Source of the DNA: Clostridia bacterium
GTDB taxonomy: Bacteria > Bacillota > Clostridia > Acetivibrionales > DSM-2933
Direction of reading: 5' to 3'
DNA length: 64,000 nt
Assembly (NCBI GenBank): GCA_026418275.1
Contig: JAOABQ010000109.1
Span: forward strand, 49,461 to 113,460
A program made the translations under genes and the position numbers. The notes below the pieces were generated by a model that saw nothing but the letters and a program-made list of their open reading frames with translations, had not been told where the DNA came from and did no database searches. This document shows, piece after piece, positions 17,821 through 28,156 of this stretch (its first letter is position 1; every line of letters begins with the position of its first letter).

Positions 17821-19242
17821 TTACCATATCGGCCTTGGCGTTGCTGTAGGCAAGGACGGGGGTGGAGGTGTTGTTGGTGTAATTGTAACTTTGCCCACGT
17901 TGCATTGTCCATATGTGTTGTCTCCCCAAGCCACAATGGTTCCGTCACGCTTTAATGCAACCGAGAACCCGTCTCCTGCCGCAATGTCAACTACACTATT
18001 TAACCCTTCGGGTACGTCACACTGCTTCATATAGTTGTTTCCCCACGCAATAACCGTTCCATCTTCCTTCAGAGCAAGCGAATGGGAATCAGCCGAACTT
18101 ACTTTAATGGCCCTTCCATTCACCTGCGGAACATTATACTGTTCACCGAAACCGCTTCCCCATGCAATAATGGTTCCATCTTCTTTTACCGCTGTCGTAT
18201 AATTCCTCCCTGTATCAATATCTATAACACGGCCTAAACCGGTTGGAATATTACACTGTCCAAGATGATTACTGCCCCAGGCAACAACGGTACCGTCATT
18301 CTTTAAGGCAACACTAAAATCTGCTCCTAATGAAACTTTTTTTACATCCGTCAAATTGGCAGGTACATTACATTGCCCTGAATCATTTCTTCCCCATGCA
18401 ACTACAGTTCCATCCTTTTTAATAGCCACCGCATGTGTATCACCTCCGGCAAGTGCTGTTACTTCCTTTAAACCTGCCGGGATATTACACTGTCCAAAAC
18501 CGTTGGCCCCACGTGCAATCACCGTCCCATCTTCCAGCAGCAGTAAATTGAAGCCTCCTCCTGCAACAGCAGCTTTGACACCATGCAGGTCTTTAAGTCC
18601 TTCATATGTTGCCTGACTGTATAATCCCCACATCATCAGATCGCCATTGTGCTTTAACGCAACAGAATGCGCTCCCCCGGCTGAAATGCTTTTATAAATT
18701 AAAGCTGCAGGAGTATCCGTTGGTACTGCGGTAGGTGTTGGAATGGGTGTTACTGTGGCTGTTACTGTAGATGTTGCAGTTGGCATTACTGTAGGTGTCG
18801 CAGTTGGCGTTACTGTAGGTATTGCTGTGGGTACCGGTGTCCCTGCTTCACCCCTTAAAATGGTTACAGTAAGGGATGTCCCTGGCTTACCCTTTATTTC
18901 AACTTCAATGATATTGATTTTGTTGAGTTTAACCGGCACTTTTATAGTTTGTTCCTTAGTGCTTTTGTTCAGGTCTAAAACTTCTTTACCGTTCAGCTTG
19001 ATCTCTGCGTGAACAGGATTATTGCTCTTTGTTTCTACAACCATATCAAATTTGCCCTGACAATCCCGCACATGAAAAAATCGGATATTGTTGCTGGGAT
19101 GGCCTTTGGTTCTAGTAAATTTATGAGGTCCAAACACAGCAGAGTTTGCCTCTGAAATATTACCATGTGCCTCTGCACTCAATGGCATCCAAACATTTAG
19201 AAACAACATAAACACCAGTAAAATACATAACCTTTTTTTCAT
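17821..19242 (-). CDS. Secreted RCC1-repeat (beta-propeller) protein with Thr/Pro linker
   Basis: 473 aa. Signal peptide (1-26), an N-terminal beta domain to about residue 130, a Pro/Thr/Ala/Val-rich linker of roughly 45 residues (PTATPT-type repeats, typical of clostridial extracellular enzymes), then about six RCC1-type units with VAWGxNxxGQCNVP and AGGxHSVALK motifs, sufficient for one propeller. A second short Pro-rich tail ends the protein. It is likely a cell-surface or secreted binding protein; no catalytic residues were seen. AAGGGG ribosome site. Confidence 0.85.
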   Translation of the reverse strand: MKKRLCILLVFMLFLNVWMPLSAEAHGNISEANSAVFGPHKFTRTKGHPSNNIRFFHVRDCQGKFDMVVETKSNNPVHAEIKLNGKEVLDLNKSTKEQTIKVPVKLNKINIIEVEIKGKPGTSLTVTILRGEAGTPVPTAIPTVTPTATPTVMPTATSTVTATVTPIPTPTAVPTDTPAALIYKSISAGGAHSVALKHNGDLMMWGLYSQATYEGLKDLHGVKAAVAGGGFNLLLLEDGTVIARGANGFGQCNIPAGLKEVTALAGGDTHAVAIKKDGTVVAWGRNDSGQCNVPANLTDVKKVSLGADFSVALKNDGTVVAWGSNHLGQCNIPTGLGRVIDIDTGRNYTTAVKEDGTIIAWGSGFGEQYNVPQVNGRAIKVSSADSHSLALKEDGTVIAWGNNYMKQCDVPEGLNSVVDIAAGDGFSVALKRDGTIVAWGDNTYGQCNVGKVTITPTTPPPPSLPTATPRPIW

Positions 19243-19388
19243 AATATAAATCCCCTTTTAACAAAAAATTACAGAATTAAGATAACATTTAATTCCACAT
19301 AATACAATGTTCTACTGGTTAATTTGTCCAGAATACATTTACTGTATTGAAACTTTTTTCTGCCACATCTTATGCTACTTGCGCAATG

Positions 19389-19424
19389 CAAAAACATCTG
19401 CACATCAAAGTGCGGATGTTTTTC
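19389..19424. terminator. Hairpin terminator (usable in both directions)
   Basis: AACATCTGCAC pairs with GTGCGGATGTT with one G-U position; both strands run into T5. It lies beyond the 3' end of the decayed GH2 gene on the minus strand. Confidence 0.65.
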
Positions 19425-19471
19425 GTGATCACTACATAATCCCACCAAAGTATGAATGCCTAATAGCCAAA

Positions 19472-20648
19472 CTACTGAGTAAGCTTTGCATCAGCCCAAT
19501 CTGCATGGTCTGAGTTAGAATCTCCGCAATTGTCTACCACAAGCCTCATAACATTCTTTCCTTCTACCGGAATCGAAACATTTTGCGTGAGGCTACTAAA
19601 ATTCAATTTAGGGCTTTGATAAGCAATCGCGTCATCCAGGTAAACTTTCAAGATAACCTCACCCATACTGGTAATTTCATCATCTGTGCAGACATTTATA
19701 ATCACTTCCGCTGTAGCTTACAATATCCCCGGATTTGTATGTGACACCCGGTGCCCAAGATGGATAAGCCAGAGAATTGCACTTAAGCCCTTATTTGTTT
19801 TATACAAGGTTATTTCATCTGCAAATCTGTCATATAAACTTGCAAAGTCATCAGCATTATTCACTTCACAATATGCATAATTTCCAGTACCCCATACATG
19901 TTCGTCAATTTTATAGCTTATTCCGCCATATTCGCCGCAAACTCTTGCTTTTGTCTGACTTGAGGGGCATGATGGATCGGGATAGCTATGTACATCCTCT
20001 ACATGGCCCACATTGTAGAAATTTCCTCCACTGGCGCAGTTTACCAACCGCGAGGGATGTCTGTTTACCTCGTGGCTGACTGCCTGCATCCGTAGGATCA
20101 TAAACTTTCACGATCAATTCCTGCTCTCCTGTGCCGGTAAGATAAGGTGTAATGTCAAAACTGAACGGATCATAGCCCCCTTTATGGGTGCCTACATTGT
20201 ATCCATTGACATACACGTCACATTGCCAGTCTACTGCACCAAAGTTGAGCATAATTCTTTTGCCGCTCCATGATGGATCGGATGGCACTGTAAACATGCG
20301 GCGGTACCATACCCGTTCATGACTCCCCATTACACCGGATATCGCGGATTGCACCGGAAACGGTACAAGGATATCCCTAGGTAAGTTTTGATTATGTGGA
20401 ACAGGATCATTCAGATTTCCAGGATTAAACTGCCATACTCCGTTTAAATTGAGCCACTGGGTACGGGCCATCTGTGGACGTGGGTATTCAGGCAGCGGAT
20501 TGTTTGGATTTACATCGGCGGCCCACTGGGTCATCAATTCTGTATTCTTCATTTGCCAGGCTGATGCAGTGGAAATAAACACTGCCGAAAAAACCATAGT
20601 AAAAAACACAACCAATAGTAAATTCGTAAAAACTCCCTTCCTAAACAT
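19472..20648 (-). pseudogene. Decayed secreted glycoside hydrolase family 2 gene
   Basis: Three pieces of one gene in different frames. Residues from 20648 down to about 20060 give a signal peptide and the GH2 sugar-binding/jelly-roll domain (VWYRRMFTVP, FGAVDWQCDVYVNG, GYDPFSFDITPYL). From about 20060 to 19718 a shifted frame carries late GH2 barrel sequence (NVGHVEDVHSYPDP, ARVCGEYGG). From 19705 to 19472 comes the end of a carbohydrate-binding NPCBM-like domain (LVVDNCGDSNSDHADWADA). The catalytic middle of roughly 250 residues or more is absent at the first junction. So the gene has suffered an internal deletion and further breaks and cannot make active enzyme. AAGGAGGAG ribosome site still present. 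Confidence 0.85.
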
Positions 20649-21124
20649 GAGTCTCCTCCTTTTCATTTAATTTTGTAAGATTCAATTAAAAAAGTTGTTT
20701 TACAGGACTACAGTTGGTAATTGCAGTTCCATCATTGTATAAAAATCCCATCCCCCCCCTTTCCCTACTAACCAAACCAAAGGACAATTCGACTGAATCG
20801 CACAAATTTAAATATTATGTTAACATTAGGATTATGTGGTTATGTATTAGATTTAAGACCTGCTTTTAGAAAACCTTTTATACTAAGTCGACATCTTTGT
20901 GAGTAAAGCTACAATTTAATTATAATTTATCTATTTTTTTACACTAGTACTAACTATTTTGGTATAAAAAGAGCAGGGGGACTAAAAAATTTAGTACCCC
21001 TGCCCCATAAATTCACTTATCATCACCTTGTCTATTAATATACCGAAAAAAGATATCCAAATCGATTGTGGTATTTTGAAAAAGTCAAGTGTTCTTATAA
21101 TTTTATGGCTGTTTTGGTGTAAAA
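20649..21124. other. Intergenic region carrying one copy of a 91-bp direct repeat
   Basis: No gene seen. Holds repeat copy A (20914-21004) whose 3' half is the terminator of the L,D-transpeptidase gene. The remainder is AT-rich. Confidence 0.5.
20914..21004. repeat. 91-bp direct repeat, copy A
   Basis: Matches 21987-22077 at 82 of 91 positions with no gaps. Contains a dyad GCAGGGG...CCCCTGC that on the minus strand ends in TCTTTTTAT, a likely terminator downstream of the L,D-transpeptidase gene. Confidence 0.8.
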
Positions 21125-21856
21125 TTAAACTTCTTCAATAGTTATTGTTCCTTTAGTTGCATCCGTTGAATTAATATGATATATAATATTTTTTATATCA
21201 TTATCAAAAACCCGTATACAGCCGTTGGTATTCCATAAATTTGTCTGAGACCTGCCTCCGTGAATCCAAATTCCAGTTCTACCTGACAACAGTGCATTAC
21301 CGCCTATTGCATCCATCATAATAACACCATATGGGCCATATGACAATGTAGGATATTGCGGAGGTGCAGTATAACCACTGTATGTTCCCGTTGGAGTATT
21401 ACCGTTTGTGACTTTCCAGCTATCAGGACTGCTAGGATTTGCTGATCCTTTTCCTAAACAAACACAATTATATACTTCTTGTGTTTTATATGTGTATGTT
21501 GTGGGATCAATATATGTCTTATAAACATATAAACTTCCATAGTTATCTCTCACTTTTGGCAATTTTATCCGAATACTCCAACTAGAGTGCAACCCGGATG
21601 CGTATGTACTAAACGAATCGTTGGAAATATTTTTAACTCCCGTTGGTTGTAAATTTAGACTTTTAGTGGAATTTGGACCAGCCTTGTTTTCATTTTTAAT
21701 TAGTGTTGATTGATCCAAAATACCGCTTGAAGGGCCTTCAGTAAAAGAACTATTTTCTGCGGAAGAGCTACCTTCTGCAAAAGAAATATTACTTGTAAAA
21801 AAACTAAACAGAAGAGTTAACATTAAAAATAGTGAAGCTGCTTTAATTTTACGCAT
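21125..21856 (-). CDS. L,D-transpeptidase (YkuD family), secreted
   Basis: 243 aa. Signal sequence at 1-27, a Ser-rich spacer to about residue 75, then the YkuD domain with GIWIHGG and the catalytic block TNGCIRVFD near the C-terminus (His and Cys of the HxnSxGC[IV]R signature, with N in place of S/H). Such enzymes form 3-3 cross-links or attach proteins to peptidoglycan. Start at MRKIK because AAGGAG is 8 nt upstream. The gene is bracketed by two copies of a 91-bp direct repeat. Confidence 0.86.
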   Translation of the reverse strand: MRKIKAASLFLMLTLLFSFFTSNISFAEGSSSAENSSFTEGPSSGILDQSTLIKNENKAGPNSTKSLNLQPTGVKNISNDSFSTYASGLHSSWSIRIKLPKVRDNYGSLYVYKTYIDPTTYTYKTQEVYNCVCLGKGSANPSSPDSWKVTNGNTPTGTYSGYTAPPQYPTLSYGPYGVIMMDAIGGNALLSGRTGIWIHGGRSQTNLWNTNGCIRVFDNDIKNIIYHINSTDATKGTITIEEV

Positions 21857-21986
21857 TTTAAACACTCCTTAGTATTGTATTTTTATTTTATTAAAAGCTG
21901 GGCCCAGCTAATAATCACATTATTATTTTAAATAACTGTTAATTATTACCATAACTGCATATCTCCTGTTCGTAAACAAATCTCCT

Positions 21987-22077
21987 ATTTAATTATAATT
22001 TATGAATTTTTTTACACCAGTACTAACTATTCTGGTATAAAAAGAACAGGGTAACTAAAAAAAATAGTACCCCTGCC
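21987..22077. repeat. 91-bp direct repeat, copy B
   Basis: Second copy, about 90 % identical to 20914-21004 and in the same orientation, 1.07 kb apart, so the L,D-transpeptidase gene lies between the copies. Contains ACCAG/CTGGT and AGGG...CCCT dyads. Confidence 0.8.
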
Positions 22078-22428
22078 TGAAAAGCAGCTAAATTCCGCAG
22101 TGTAAAATTCAATTACGATATAAGTGATGATTTCTGTATGTCCAAAAAGTGCATTACTTTTGCTTTAGGAAAGCTAAGTAAAACGCTGGTCCCTTTTGGG
22201 TTTTTTTATATCGCCAGCATCAGCTTCTTCAAATCGGTCCCCTTTTTAAGTATCCTCGTTACCTTTTTTACAATCCCGCTCTAAAGCGTATACGATGGTA
22301 AAGATGCTATAAAGTTAAAATGTTTTGTTATAACTCTTCTATTAATAATAAGTCATAAATTACAATATTGTGACAATTCAAAATGCTAAAATATTCGAAA
22401 CTTCGCCAAAATTGAAAAATACAAATAA

Positions 22429-22472
22429 AAAAAGCCGGAAGATGCCAATTAATAGGCAACTCCGGCTTTTCT
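22429..22472 (-). terminator. Terminator of the solute-binding protein gene
   Basis: On the minus strand AAAAGCCGGA...TTGCC pairs with GGCA...TCCGGCTTTT and is followed by TTTATT; about 100 nt beyond the stop at 22570. Confidence 0.75.
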
Positions 22473-22569
22473 ACACAAATCACTCCATTTAATTAATCTA
22501 TATACATTCATTTCACATGTTAATTAACACTATTTTTCGTAGACTTGTTGGCACTCCCGGTATAGTATA

Positions 22570-23457
22570 TTACCAACCCATTTGTGCCGGCTGCCAGTCT
22601 TCATAAGGTTTGTGCACTTTTTCGTAAATCTCCTTCAATTTGCCTGAAGCCTCCAGCCTCGTTACCAAATCAGATAGCAGCTTGTCCATTTCCTCACCAT
22701 GTGCATTTTTTGCTACCGTCAGAACGTCCTCAAAATAGCCGAATAAGCTTCTGCTAACGTTTTTTAACTTTAATTCCTTGAGTACCAGGTCGCTTTCTTC
22801 CTGGGCATTTATAATGGCATCAATTCTTTTGCTCGCCAGCTTTTGGAAGCTCTGCTTGTAGTCACTGGTCCCGGCTGCGGGGAAGGGCAGATTGTTTTCA
22901 AGACCTCCACTTACTTCAATTTTGTATGGGAATGCGTCTTTACCTTTTTTCATTGCTTCGTCAATCATTTCCTTCGTTATTTTGTTTTCAGAATTGGAAT
23001 AAATAACCATAGCAAACTGCCCGAATGCCTTTTTCGCAAAAGTGTATTTAAGCTGGGAACTGTCCACCAGCGAAGTTCTCATATTAGGAATATGGAGATC
23101 CGCTTTCCCGCTTATAACATTTTCAACAGACCGCGCATACGGGTAAACTTCAATTTTAATTTTTCCTTCGGTATACACTTCATCCAATGCTTTGGTGAAG
23201 TCTACAAAAGTCCCTTTGTCCTCCGACTCTACAAGTCCGGGTATCAAGGCAAGTGTGGCTACCAAATCCTTGGAGCCTGTAGTATTCGTGTCTGCATTTG
23301 CAACAGGTGCAGTGGTTTCTTCAGCAGCAGTTTGAACATCTGCTGACTGACTTGGCTGCGTGGTGTTTGTTTCACTGTTGCTGCAAGCAACAAAACTGAA
23401 CAAAAAGAGCATCATTACTGCCATTGCGATCAAACGGTAATTTTTTTTCATAGTCAT
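22570..23457 (-). CDS. ABC transporter solute-binding lipoprotein, family 3 type
   Basis: 295 aa. Signal and lipobox (LFSFVACS), a spacer rich in T, Q, A and D to about residue 65, then a periplasmic-binding-protein fold: LATLALIPGLVESEDKGTFVDFTKAL, KADLHIPNMRTSL, and a helical tail LSDLVTRLEASGKLKEIYEKV, typical of family 3 amino-acid or organic-ion binding proteins. No permease or ATPase gene is adjacent, so it is an orphan receptor. Two ATGs 6 nt apart can serve; AAAGGAG lies 4 nt before the first and 10 nt before the second. Confidence 0.8.
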   Translation of the reverse strand: MTMKKNYRLIAMAVMMLFLFSFVACSNSETNTTQPSQSADVQTAAEETTAPVANADTNTTGSKDLVATLALIPGLVESEDKGTFVDFTKALDEVYTEGKIKIEVYPYARSVENVISGKADLHIPNMRTSLVDSSQLKYTFAKKAFGQFAMVIYSNSENKITKEMIDEAMKKGKDAFPYKIEVSGGLENNLPFPAAGTSDYKQSFQKLASKRIDAIINAQEESDLVLKELKLKNVSRSLFGYFEDVLTVAKNAHGEEMDKLLSDLVTRLEASGKLKEIYEKVHKPYEDWQPAQMGW

Positions 23458-24206
23458 AAAGCTCCTTTAATTTTGATAGATTTTTTCGAAAACAGAAATG
23501 CTTTCGAGATTTATGTTTAGAGGAAAAAAGCCTTAGCATCTCCCTCCCACATACTGAAAAAACACCTGAAGGTTTAAAATACATCTAATGAAGCTAAATG
23601 TCGGTGAGAAATTTTGTAGACTGGGCCTAGGTACAGGCCTGTTTGTTGTTCCCGGAAGTTATGGTTATACATGCAAATTTCTTAGGATCCGGATAGATTT
23701 TTAAAGATATCGAAATTTGCTCCACAGCGATAACAAATTTTCTTCTTTACGGAGTTCATTTTAACTTTACAGACGTTTGAAAATAAGAATTTCATCGGAA
23801 TTAATCAATGGAACCATCTTTCAAGCAGATTAACAAAGAAAAAACTTATAAGACAGTAAATTACACACTGCAAAGCATTATTAATATTTATTTCTACGTA
23901 TAATTTATAAAATCCTCCTTTTTTTAAAAAATTTATTTTGGTATAACTTTACTTTACAAAATCAACCTTACTTACAGAGCATCCTGCATAAGGAACATTT
24001 TTAGCCCGGTTTAGCATCTCAGTCCAGACTTCTTCGGAATTACCTCTATGAAAATAACTCCGCCTTAGCATGGTTATTAACTCTTGCTAAGAGGGAGCTA
24101 TTCTCTTATATCAGCCCGTTGCAGCTTCATTATGTTGCTTAGTTATATCATAATTTTTACAGTTTATAACATATGTTTTTAAATCGTACAATATAAACGG
24201 AAAAAC
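23458..24206. other. Intergenic region, no certain gene
   Basis: About 750 nt, AT-rich. The only open stretch of note is a 40-codon frame at 23949-24071 (minus) without a ribosome site. A CTCTTAGCAAGAG dyad lies near 24080-24095. No riboswitch or tRNA was seen. Confidence 0.4.
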
Positions 24207-25382
24207 TTAAACATACTCGAATACATTATTATCACTCATTATTGTTACTTTGTTGCCATCTCCGGCAGTATTCTCTTCCACCCGGCCCACAATCTTTGCA
24301 TCGATATTGTATTTTTTAGCAACACCGATTATTTCATTTGCAGCTTCCGGATCACAGTAAAACTCCATTCTATGACCCATATTAAATATTTGGTACATCT
24401 CTTTTGGTTTAATATCCGATTCATTTTTAATCAGTTCAAAAATAGGCGGTGTCTTGAATAGATTATCCTTGATGTAATGGAGTTTTTTGCCGAATGATTT
24501 GCATTTTACCTGACCTCCGCCGGTACAATGGATCATACCGTGTATAGAGTTAAAGTACTTGCTGAGTACTTCCTTTACTACGGGTGCATAGGTTCTGGTT
24601 GGTGACAAAAGCGCTTGTCCTACTGTTTGAGTGCTTCCGGGTAGTAAATCTTCAAACCTGTACTTCCCGCAGTATACTTTGTGAAAATCTATTGTATTTG
24701 AAAAAGTCTCGGGATACCTTTGGGCATAATCCTTGCATAAAACAACGTGACGGGCAGCAGTAAGCCCGTTTGAGCCTATACCTGAATTTTCCGAATCTTC
24801 ATAGATAGCTTTGCCTGAAGATGAAAGCCCGACAATTACATTTCCAGGCCTTATATTCTCACAGGATATTACGTTTTTACGCGGCAGCCGCACATAAATC
24901 GTTGAGTCTACAACTACTGTTGAAACGAGGTCCCCTATATCTGCCGTTTCTCCTCCGGCCATTATCATGTGAACATTATATTTCGCCATGTCATCCGCAA
25001 AACTACTATAACCCTCTATTAATTCTTTTAGGATGGCTGCATCGACACGGTGTGCATTTCTGCCGATTGTATTGGATACAATAAAATTTTCCACTGCTCC
25101 GATACATAAAAGGTCATCAACATTCATTACCAATGAATCCTGGGATATACCCCTAAATACGCTGGCGTCACCGTTTTCCTTATAATAGATATATGCCAGG
25201 GTAGATTTTGTTCCGGCACCGTCTGCATGCATGGCTGAACAATATTCCGGATCACCGATATGATCCTCTAAAATTTTGCAAAACGCCCCCGGAAAGATTC
25301 CTTTTGACTGACTTTTTATCGCTTTATGCACGTCTTCCTTCGTCGGAGATACACCCCTTGACAAATATGATTCTGCCTGCAT
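24207..25382 (-). CDS. Phosphoribosylformylglycinamidine cyclo-ligase-like (PurM/AIR synthase family) protein
   Basis: 391 aa. AIR-synthase fold: HADGAGTKSTLAYIYY near residue 52, DDLLCIGA, MIMAGGETADIGD near 142, VGLSSSGKA, SNGLTAARH and the C-terminal HCTGGGQVKC and FNMGHRMEFY blocks. It is longer than and diverged from the classical PurM of about 345 aa and corresponds to the second AIR-synthase type seen in Clostridia and Bacteroidetes. It probably performs ATP-dependent ring closure in purine synthesis, but no other pur gene is near. GGGAGGA ribosome site. No purine riboswitch is visible upstream. Confidence 0.82.
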   Translation of the reverse strand: MQAESYLSRGVSPTKEDVHKAIKSQSKGIFPGAFCKILEDHIGDPEYCSAMHADGAGTKSTLAYIYYKENGDASVFRGISQDSLVMNVDDLLCIGAVENFIVSNTIGRNAHRVDAAILKELIEGYSSFADDMAKYNVHMIMAGGETADIGDLVSTVVVDSTIYVRLPRKNVISCENIRPGNVIVGLSSSGKAIYEDSENSGIGSNGLTAARHVVLCKDYAQRYPETFSNTIDFHKVYCGKYRFEDLLPGSTQTVGQALLSPTRTYAPVVKEVLSKYFNSIHGMIHCTGGGQVKCKSFGKKLHYIKDNLFKTPPIFELIKNESDIKPKEMYQIFNMGHRMEFYCDPEAANEIIGVAKKYNIDAKIVGRVEENTAGDGNKVTIMSDNNVFEYV

Positions 25383-26234
25383 AATTTCTGTCCTCCCATT
25401 TATAAAAATTATTCGAGAGTAGACCTAAGATAAATTCTTTCAATACCGCCTCTATCTCTATGCTTTAATTTTGATCTCTCCTGTAAATACCGAGGTCATA
25501 TTGGTAAGCTTTTTAGCTGTATTAAATTCTTATTTATCCGAAGAGCATGTCCATACTCGAAAATCCAGCAGCCCCGCATTAACCAATTTTGGAATATCAC
25601 GGTGCATAAGAAATAAGCTTTGTTATCATTATAGAAATAGAGCTTGTTACTGTCAATGTCATCATTAAAAAGAGTTATGATACGTTCCCGCTGGATAAGC
25701 TTTTCTTTATCAACTCAAACAAGCTTTTTTAAAAAAGCTCCCCTATCTTCATAGTTACTTGGCAATTATATTTATATTCATAGAGTAAAAGCGTTTAAAA
25801 CAAGAGATATTTAATGAAATTTACTATCTGAATACGTAACACGCATATAATGTCAAAATTTAAGGAGCGTTATATATAAAATAGCCCAAAATCAAGTAGA
25901 ACAGCATTAATTGTTTTGTAAAAATTAGTTATATAATATTAAAATAATGTCAAATTATAATTGGGCTAAACTTCAAAAAAATACGAATACTTATGAAGTA
26001 TTTATTTTGCTTTTACTGGAGTTGTGCAGAGGCTTGTAAGGCATTATAAACAACTATAAACAAGGCCTAATAGTTTTGTAAATTAGGAAAATTACTTAAA
26101 TACTTATTTAAATGTACTGTCAAGTATTTAAGTCTTGTGTTAAGTGGTTGTGTTGGAAGCCTCTATGCCATTATACGGTCCGTTACTTTTTACTACACAA
26201 GTACAGTTGCTTTTAGCTTAAGGAGAAGCTTTCT
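25383..26234. other. Long intergenic region upstream of the KimA-like gene
   Basis: About 850 nt, very AT-rich, between divergent genes. A weak promoter candidate for the rightward gene is TTGTGT (26148-26153), 18-nt spacer, TATACG (26172-26177). Several A/T-rich dyads occur around 25990-26110. The c-di-AMP riboswitch often found before kimA was looked for and not recognised. Confidence 0.4.
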
Positions 26235-28112
26235 ATGTTTAAGAAAATGAAGAGGTTATTAATAGGCAGGCCGTTAAAAAATGAGGCATTGCAAGGTGAA
26301 AAATTCGGTGTGCTATGGGGTCTTCCCATACTGTCAAGCGACGCAATATCATCGGTCGCATATGCAGGACAAGAAATTCTGCTTGTCCTATTTCCTGTTA
26401 TTGGAATGGCGTCCTTTAAACAATTATCTTATATTTCTATTGCTATTATTGCACTTTTAATTATTTTGACGCTGTCATACCGACAGACCATAGATAAATA
26501 CCCAAATGGCGGTGGAGCATTTATTGTTGCAAAGGAAAATATCGGTGTCATTGCCGGTGTTATCGCTGGTTCGGCATTAAGCATCGGCTATATACTTACT
26601 GTTGCCGTAAGTATTGCAGCGGGTGTTGACCAGATTACTTCCGCCTTTAGCCAATTAGAGCCTTATAGGGTCCTTTTATGTCTGATCATTATTACGCTTA
26701 TGACCATAGGAAATTTAAGAGGGATCAAAGAATCAGCAAAGATTTTTAGCCTTCCCACCTATTTTTTTATTTTTTCTATCTTACTCATGCTGGTTGTAGG
26801 TGTGATTAAGGTTTTGAACGGATATGAACCGGAACCTATTCAAGTAGCGCAAGATACTTTGCAGCCACTGACACTGTTTTTAATTCTTAAAGCATTTACC
26901 AATGGTTGTGCTGCCCTTACCGGTGTTGAAGCTGTCAGTAATGCGGTACCCAATTTTAAAGAGCCTTCTACAAAGAATGCCAAGACTGTACTTGTTTTAC
27001 TGTCAACACTTGTTTTGATCGTGTTTGGGGGTACTTCAATCATTGCGAATTATTATCCTATTGATCCTGATGCAGGTGCAATGCTGATACAAATTGCCGG
27101 CATGGTTTTCGGGAGAACAAATATATTCTTTTATGTCATTACAGCTTTATCATTTACAATTTTGGTTCTTGCAGCCAATACAGCGTACTTTGGCTTCCCG
27201 AATCTAATTTCTGTCATGGCAAAAGAAGGCTATGTACCTAGACAGCTAAGCATGAGAGGCGACCGTTTAAGCTACTCTAATGGTATTATGCTTCTATCCT
27301 CAATTTCCGCATTATTAATCGTTGTATTTAATGCACATGTTACATCACTTATAGGACTGTATGCTATCGGAGTATTTATATCCTTTACCCTTTCGCAAGC
27401 TGGAATGCTTTTTAAATGGTGGAGAGAAAAGGATAAAAACTGGGTTGTAAAGGCACTGATCAATGGATTCGGAGCATTTGTCACCTTTACTGTAGTAATC
27501 ATAATCGCTATAACAAAGTTTACCCAGGGAACTTGGATTGTAGTAATTGTAATACCTATACTCATCTTTTTGATGTTGAAGGTTAAAAAGCACTATGTAG
27601 CCGTATCAAAACAGCTGAGAATGAAGCCCGAAGAACTGCAGGCAGTTAATGTAGAAAACGATACCTACAGAAACCGTGTTATCGTTCCAATCGAGAGCAT
27701 CAACAAGTCAAGTATACGAGCATTGAGATATGCAAAAACCATTTCTGACAATGTTATTGCTTTCAATGTATCCATTGATGAAGAAAGTGCTAATAAAATC
27801 AGGGAAAAATATGCTATGCTTAATACCGATATACCGCTTATTATTAAATATTCACCCTTTAGAAAAGTTTTTGAGCCGCTATTAAAGTTTATCGAATCAA
27901 CAGGATATGATTACAATCGAGGTGATATGATTACAGTCATACTACCCCAATTTTCTGTGAAATCCTGGTGGCATAATTTTCTCCACAATCAGACCATCCT
28001 GTTTGTTCAACGAAAACTTCTAAAACACAAGCATATTGTTGTATCCATCATGCCATTGCAATTAAAAGATGATGATTATGTTTTAAAACATCCAAAGTAT
28101 AAAGACCGCTAA
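26235..28112 (+). CDS. kimA: KimA-like potassium/APC-superfamily transporter
   Basis: 625 aa, about 12 membrane helices (residues 30-455) and a cytosolic C-terminal domain of about 160 residues. It follows Bacillus KimA (YdaO) closely in layout: KRLLIGRPLKNEALQGEK start, LSSDAISSVAYAGQEIL, SYRQTIDKYPNGGGAF, ALTGVEAVSNAVPNFK, VRGDRL-like MRGDRLSYSNGI and a tail with NFLHNQTILFVQRKLLKHKHIVV. KimA is a high-affinity K+ importer inhibited by c-di-AMP, which binds the cytosolic domain. AAGGAGAA ribosome site. A ROK kinase gene follows after 44 nt with no terminator between. Confidence 0.82.
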   Translation: MFKKMKRLLIGRPLKNEALQGEKFGVLWGLPILSSDAISSVAYAGQEILLVLFPVIGMASFKQLSYISIAIIALLIILTLSYRQTIDKYPNGGGAFIVAKENIGVIAGVIAGSALSIGYILTVAVSIAAGVDQITSAFSQLEPYRVLLCLIIITLMTIGNLRGIKESAKIFSLPTYFFIFSILLMLVVGVIKVLNGYEPEPIQVAQDTLQPLTLFLILKAFTNGCAALTGVEAVSNAVPNFKEPSTKNAKTVLVLLSTLVLIVFGGTSIIANYYPIDPDAGAMLIQIAGMVFGRTNIFFYVITALSFTILVLAANTAYFGFPNLISVMAKEGYVPRQLSMRGDRLSYSNGIMLLSSISALLIVVFNAHVTSLIGLYAIGVFISFTLSQAGMLFKWWREKDKNWVVKALINGFGAFVTFTVVIIIAITKFTQGTWIVVIVIPILIFLMLKVKKHYVAVSKQLRMKPEELQAVNVENDTYRNRVIVPIESINKSSIRALRYAKTISDNVIAFNVSIDEESANKIREKYAMLNTDIPLIIKYSPFRKVFEPLLKFIESTGYDYNRGDMITVILPQFSVKSWWHNFLHNQTILFVQRKLLKHKHIVVSIMPLQLKDDDYVLKHPKYKDR

Positions 28113-28156
28113 TAGACATACAAAGAATAGAATGTTAATAATTGGGGGCATATAGA

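Larger units (their letters stand above)
21857..22569. other. Intergenic region with repeat copy B and a terminator
   Basis: No complete gene. Contains repeat copy B (21987-22077), a hairpin terminator (22429-22472) and, at about 22120-22290 on the minus strand, short open stretches without a start that could be coding debris but match nothing I know. Confidence 0.5.

Noticed and set aside
22120..22290. Remnant of an insertion sequence
   Set aside because: Short open stretches only; no terminal inverted repeats, target duplication or transposase motif.
23949..24071. 40-codon minus-strand frame behind the PurM-like gene
   Set aside because: Protein-like composition, but no ribosome site, a stop just upstream and no family recognised; not enough to call a gene.
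25383..25700. Purine riboswitch before the PurM-like gene
   Set aside because: No TATA...GGTTT/CTACC core on the minus strand upstream of 25382.
25383..26234. c-di-AMP (ydaO) riboswitch before the KimA-like gene
   Set aside because: Searched by eye for the conserved GGGGAACC-type core; not found.
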